A stretch of 9,323 bases of DNA from an uncultured Bacilli bacterium (lineage in GTDB: Bacteria; Bacillota_I; Bacilli_A; RF39; UBA660). Below the pieces are notes generated by a model, which ran no database searches, was not told the DNA's origin, and saw only the letters and a program-made list of their open reading frames with translations. The position numbers and the translations under genes were made by a program. Numbering within the stretch: position 1 is the stretch's first letter; each line of letters begins with the position of its first letter. Positions 6,583 to 9,323 of this stretch are shown here, piece after piece. The stretch is taken from positions 1-9,323 of the forward strand of contig CAKONA010000034.1 in the NCBI GenBank assembly GCA_934096785.1. The letters run 5' to 3'.

Positions 6583-6655
6583 GTGTGAACCAATTTAAAA
6601 CATTATTGTAAGTGTGAAACTTTTTTAACGTATTTTACACAAAAAGTTTCACACT
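6581..6655. repeat. 15-bp inverted repeat plus direct repeats of AAGTGTGAA
   Basis: Positions 6611-6625 (AGTGTGAAACTTTTT) pair perfectly with 6641-6655 across a 15-base loop. The word AAGTGTGAA at the left arm (6610-6618) is repeated directly at 6581-6589, 29 bases away, and a weaker inverted copy (TTTTACACA) lies at 6634-6642. The hairpin begins seven bases after the glycosylase-like gene's stop, but neither strand has a proper T run after it. It may therefore be an operator cluster for the small gene rather than, or in addition to, a terminator. Confidence 0.7.
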
Positions 6656-6661
6656 ATATTA

Positions 6662-7312
6662 TTAATTCTTTATTTCACTCATTATATATTTTATATCTAG
6701 AATAGCCTTATCAACATTAAAACTACCATTCCCTACTGGATAATAAACAGAATAAACCTTATATTCATTATTTTTAATTTTTAGAATAAACATCTTACGT
6801 CTACATTCAGATACAGATATTTTAGTGCCTAATACTATAGAACTAACTTGATTACCAAATAGTATTATTACTTTAGGCTTAACAATTTCAAACTCTCTAT
6901 AAAGTAACTTTAAATATTCAAGATACACTTCATCCTTTAAACTTCTAGCATCATCTTGAGTACATTTACCTAAATTAGTTATAAAGTATTTATGTTTTTT
7001 AACATTATCATATACCATATCAGCAAATTCATATGTCCACTCTTTCCCTTTAATTTTCCTTATTTCAGCATACACATCTTCATCTAAAAGCCCAAGTTTA
7101 TAAAATAGTGTCCATATATTTTTAGTACCTATCCAAGGTGCCTTAAAACCTTTCCATGTCTTTAAAGATGCTATATTTCTACCAGTTGGATTCATAAATA
7201 CAAAGCATATATCAGGATTATTAGTGCATCCTCCATTATAAATAGAGTCTAGTTTCCTAGACCCATACTTTATCTGTAACTTATCATATTTCTTATTAAG
7301 TTCTTCTAACAT
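6662..7312 (-). CDS. Uracil-DNA-glycosylase-superfamily protein with unusual active-site motifs
   Basis: A 216-residue protein with the layout of family 4/5-like uracil-DNA glycosylases. The order is a first-strand motif CFVFMNPTGRN (36-46) in the place of GEAPG, then KAPWIGTKNIWTLFYKLGL (58-74, the helix after it), then YFITNLGKC (109-117, like the NVVKC stretch), VKPKVIILFGNQVSSIVLG (144-162), and a final YYPVGNGSFN (190-199) where HPSP-N is usual. The family excises uracil or other damaged bases from DNA. Here the first motif lacks the usual acid, the HPSP histidine is tyrosine, and the four-cysteine iron-sulfur pattern of family 4 is not evident. Substrate, or activity at all, is therefore uncertain. 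It starts one base after the nucleotidyltransferase stop with only a weak GGGA ahead, so translation is likely coupled. It is the last gene of the operon before the inverted repeat. Confidence 0.68.
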   Translation of the reverse strand: MLEELNKKYDKLQIKYGSRKLDSIYNGGCTNNPDICFVFMNPTGRNIASLKTWKGFKAPWIGTKNIWTLFYKLGLLDEDVYAEIRKIKGKEWTYEFADMVYDNVKKHKYFITNLGKCTQDDARSLKDEVYLEYLKLLYREFEIVKPKVIILFGNQVSSIVLGTKISVSECRRKMFILKIKNNEYKVYSVYYPVGNGSFNVDKAILDIKYIMSEIKN

Positions 7313-7313
7313 C

Positions 7314-8204
7314 TTATTCCCATAACTTATCTAGATATTCTCCACTTTCTACTAAAGAATTAATTCCATTTACTAAAGCTTCCTTATCCTCCTTATAAGT
7401 TACTCCCATCCATTTAGCACTTGTCTTAAGAGCCTTAAAAGTAATATTGCCTTTCTTTATATTATCACATACTACATCAGGTATTAAATATTCACATTTT
7501 AACAAGTTATCAACATTATTTTTATAAAATTCATCAAAATCATTCTCTAATAATTCAAAAATTTTAGGAGTAAACATAAACATATTCATAGATACAAGTG
7601 TTTCATCACTAACTTCAAACTGTTTTCTTCCATCAAGTGGAGTTGCAACTATCTTACTATCTTTTTCTTCAACACTGCTTTCCACTAAGTTAGTTACATA
7701 CCCATCTTTTATCTCACATACTCCTCTTTTAACTGAACCATTCTCAGTAAGAGTATTACTTACTAAATAACCAACCATACCAAATTCATTTGAATCTTTC
7801 TTTTCTTTAAGATATTTACTTGCCACTCTAAATGCATCTCTTCCATAAAAATCATCTGAATTTAACACTAAGAAATTATCTTTAACTGCATCTTTACAAC
7901 AAAGTATCGCATGAGCAGTTCCAAGTGGTTTAACTCTATCTTTAGGAAGCTCAAAAGGTACATTATCATTCTTCTGAAACACATATTCAACCTTAATTTT
8001 ATCTTCTATTCTGCTTCCTATAGTTTCTTTAAATATTTCATAGTTTTCTTCTTTGATAATAAATATTACTTTATCAAATCCATATCTTATCGCATCATAA
8101 ATAGAATAATCTATTATAAATTCTCCATTCTTATGAACAGGTTCAATTTGTTTTAAACCACCAAATCTACTACCCATACCAGCAGCCATAATTACTAATT
8201 CCAT
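7314..8204 (-). CDS. Sugar-type nucleotidyltransferase (NTP_transferase family)
   Basis: A 296-residue GT-A-fold enzyme of the NTP_transferase family, which transfers NMP from an NTP to a phosphorylated sugar or alcohol, releasing pyrophosphate. The N-terminal signature AAGMGSRFGGLKQ (7-19) binds the NTP, KPLGTAHAILCCKD (92-105) is the base/phosphate loop, and LNSDDFYG (114-121) carries the metal-binding acids. The pattern EFIIDYSIYDAIRYGFDKVI and the ending WMGVTYKED (265-273) place it in a broad Firmicutes group annotated only as nucleotidyltransferase. The true acceptor is unknown, and no GlmU- or GalU-specific domain is visible. The ATG at 8204 has a strong AGGAGG about eight bases upstream. 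It lies 32 bases after the dikinase-like gene and one base before the glycosylase-like gene, so the three probably form one operon. Confidence 0.88.
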   Translation of the reverse strand: MELVIMAAGMGSRFGGLKQIEPVHKNGEFIIDYSIYDAIRYGFDKVIFIIKEENYEIFKETIGSRIEDKIKVEYVFQKNDNVPFELPKDRVKPLGTAHAILCCKDAVKDNFLVLNSDDFYGRDAFRVASKYLKEKKDSNEFGMVGYLVSNTLTENGSVKRGVCEIKDGYVTNLVESSVEEKDSKIVATPLDGRKQFEVSDETLVSMNMFMFTPKIFELLENDFDEFYKNNVDNLLKCEYLIPDVVCDNIKKGNITFKALKTSAKWMGVTYKEDKEALVNGINSLVESGEYLDKLWE

Positions 8205-8236
8205 ACTTTTTTCCTCCTAAAATTCTTTTTTATTAT

Positions 8237-9304
8237 TTATTTTATAGTTATTATTCCAGTATCTCCATTTATTTCAACATATTTAGCATTTTTAAGTCTT
8301 TCAAAGTCTTCATCAGAGAGTCTTGTTACACATGGTATCTCTTGCTCTCTTGCTATAATAGCTGCATGACATAACAAACTACCCTTCTTAGTTATAAGTC
8401 CACTAACTTTCTCTAATATTTTAATCCATCTAACATCAGTCTTTTTCGCTAGAAGAATACTTCCTTTTTCTATTTCTCTATTATCATTATAGTCACTTAT
8501 ATATATAATCTTACCTTCACATTTACCAGGTGACACAGGAAGACCAGCAACACTTTTATCATTACAAACATCACTAACACTAGCTTTAACATTTAATTTT
8601 TTAGTGATGCTTCTAAACTGTAACATAACAAGTTCACTATCTATAATACACCATTCTAAATCACATATATATCCAATCTTTCTTTGTATATCAATAAAAA
8701 CCTTACCAATATCAAGACCATCTAATTTTATTCTAGAGCCTTCTTTATAATTTACACTAACACTATTTTCTTCTCCAGAAACTAGCTTTTCTCCTACTCC
8801 TTCAACATACTCATATATTCCTTCATTTTCACGAGTACCAAACCAAACACCTGACTTTGTAACTTCCTTATATTCATTAATTACAACAGCCATATTTCCA
8901 CCTTTTAAATTATTTTTTCTTAAGTACTCTTTTACTCTCTCACTATTCGAAGAAGCAACTACTTTGTTAATACTATCAAGCAATCCATCATATGAAACAT
9001 CTAAGTAACTCTCAAACATCCCAGCAAATGAATATTCGTCCCCATCTTCCACACCATTAGAACTTCTAACAGAATATTTTTTATTCTTATCAAGTATTTC
9101 TAAGTCTTTACTTTCAACATTTACTTTAGTTAAAACTACATATGTAAGTGGAATCTTAAACCCTAATGCATACAAACACGTAAGTCCATATCCCTTACCA
9201 CCTATTAATAAAACTAACTTATTTTTAGGATACACACGATATAGTATTTCTAACTCATCTATATTAAGAATTTTCTTTTCTCTTAGTTTATCAAAATAAT
9301 ACAT
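8237..9304 (-). CDS. Compact PEP-synthase-like dikinase: ATP-binding plus phosphohistidine domain
   Basis: A 355-residue cytoplasmic protein with the two phosphotransfer domains of PPDK, PEP synthase and rifampin phosphotransferase. Residues 25-235 form a shortened pyruvate-phosphate-dikinase ATP-binding domain: GGKGYGL (35-41, Lys37), YSVRSSNGVED (77-87, Arg80), SFAGMFESYLDV, SGVWFGTRENEG (151-162), GEKLVSGEE, DLEWCI (215-220, Glu217) and LQFRSI (228-233, Gln229, Arg231). Residues 252-355 are the swivelling PEP-utilizer domain with the phospho-acceptor His313 in GSLLCHAAIIARE. All nucleotide-contacting positions are kept, so activity is plausible. The ATP domain is much smaller than the usual 300 or so residues, and both the C-terminal PEP/pyruvate barrel and a middle substrate domain are missing, so the final acceptor is unknown. 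The start has GAAGGA at 9308-9313. It is the first gene of the visible operon, and further genes may lie upstream. Confidence 0.85.
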   Translation of the reverse strand: MYYFDKLREKKILNIDELEILYRVYPKNKLVLLIGGKGYGLTCLYALGFKIPLTYVVLTKVNVESKDLEILDKNKKYSVRSSNGVEDGDEYSFAGMFESYLDVSYDGLLDSINKVVASSNSERVKEYLRKNNLKGGNMAVVINEYKEVTKSGVWFGTRENEGIYEYVEGVGEKLVSGEENSVSVNYKEGSRIKLDGLDIGKVFIDIQRKIGYICDLEWCIIDSELVMLQFRSITKKLNVKASVSDVCNDKSVAGLPVSPGKCEGKIIYISDYNDNREIEKGSILLAKKTDVRWIKILEKVSGLITKKGSLLCHAAIIAREQEIPCVTRLSDEDFERLKNAKYVEINGDTGIITIK

Positions 9305-9323
9305 ATATCCTTCACTATAAGGA

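Noticed and set aside
6611..6655. The 15-bp inverted repeat as a standard rho-independent terminator
   Set aside because: After the stem the minus strand reads TACAATAATG and the plus strand ATATTATT, so there is no T run. The loop is long (15 bases). Termination remains possible, but the signal does not support a confident call.
7911..8156. Open frame of 81 codons on the plus strand inside the nucleotidyltransferase gene
   Set aside because: It is antisense to the conserved N-terminal domain, its product is Ile/Phe/Tyr-rich as expected from the complement of AT-rich coding DNA, and it has no ribosome site.
1..9323. CRISPR arrays, tRNA/rRNA genes, insertion sequences, phage or toxin-antitoxin genes
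   Set aside because: No regularly spaced repeats, cloverleaf-like sequence, transposase motif or terminal inverted repeats flanking genes were seen. All coding space is occupied by the genes listed.

Overview
This AT-rich window looks like a chromosomal segment from a low-GC Gram-positive bacterium (Bacillota, Bacilli/Erysipelotrichia-like or an uncultured gut lineage near the Mollicutes). The evidence is the presence of WhiA, an FtsEX module with a secreted cell-wall hydrolase, purine-rich Shine-Dalgarno sites and A/T-ending codons. A peptide chain release factor 2 with its SPF anticodon motif, plus a TGA stop on ftsX, indicates that UGA is a stop codon. This argues against the Mycoplasma code. 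No mobile element, CRISPR array, tRNA or rRNA was seen, and no gap between genes exceeds about 120 bases.

Left part (1-2118): a 5'-complete, 3'-truncated gene on the minus strand encodes the TGS/SAD-like N-terminus of a nucleoside (uridine-type) kinase. It diverges from clpP, the only plus-strand gene. clpP runs tail-to-tail into whiA with an 8-base overlap of coding sequence. clpP and whiA are also near neighbours in Bacillus, but here they converge.

Centre (2121-6187): a classical cell-division and housekeeping block on the minus strand, in transcription order a small uncharacterised gene, prfB, ftsE, ftsX and a coiled-coil M23 peptidase. ftsE/ftsX overlap by 14 bases and ftsX/M23 by 4 bases, so the three parts of the envelope machine (ATPase, membrane transmitter, periplasm-side hydrolase) are translationally coupled. 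prfB is separated from ftsE by a small terminator hairpin and a new promoter, and the block ends in a hairpin just ahead of the whiA promoter.

Right part (6577-9323): a compact minus-strand operon of an unusually small PEP-synthase/rifampin-phosphotransferase-like dikinase, a sugar-type nucleotidyltransferase, and a uracil-DNA-glycosylase-fold protein with non-canonical catalytic motifs. It is followed by a 118-base intergenic region with a perfect 15-bp inverted repeat and direct repeats of a TTCACACTT word overlapping the -35 of the next gene. This right-hand operon and its repeat region are the least conventional part of the window.

Four of the five promoters proposed here carry an extended -10 (TGnTATAAT or TGnTATGAT). 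Two of them lie so close to the start codon that whiA and prfB would have almost no 5' leader.
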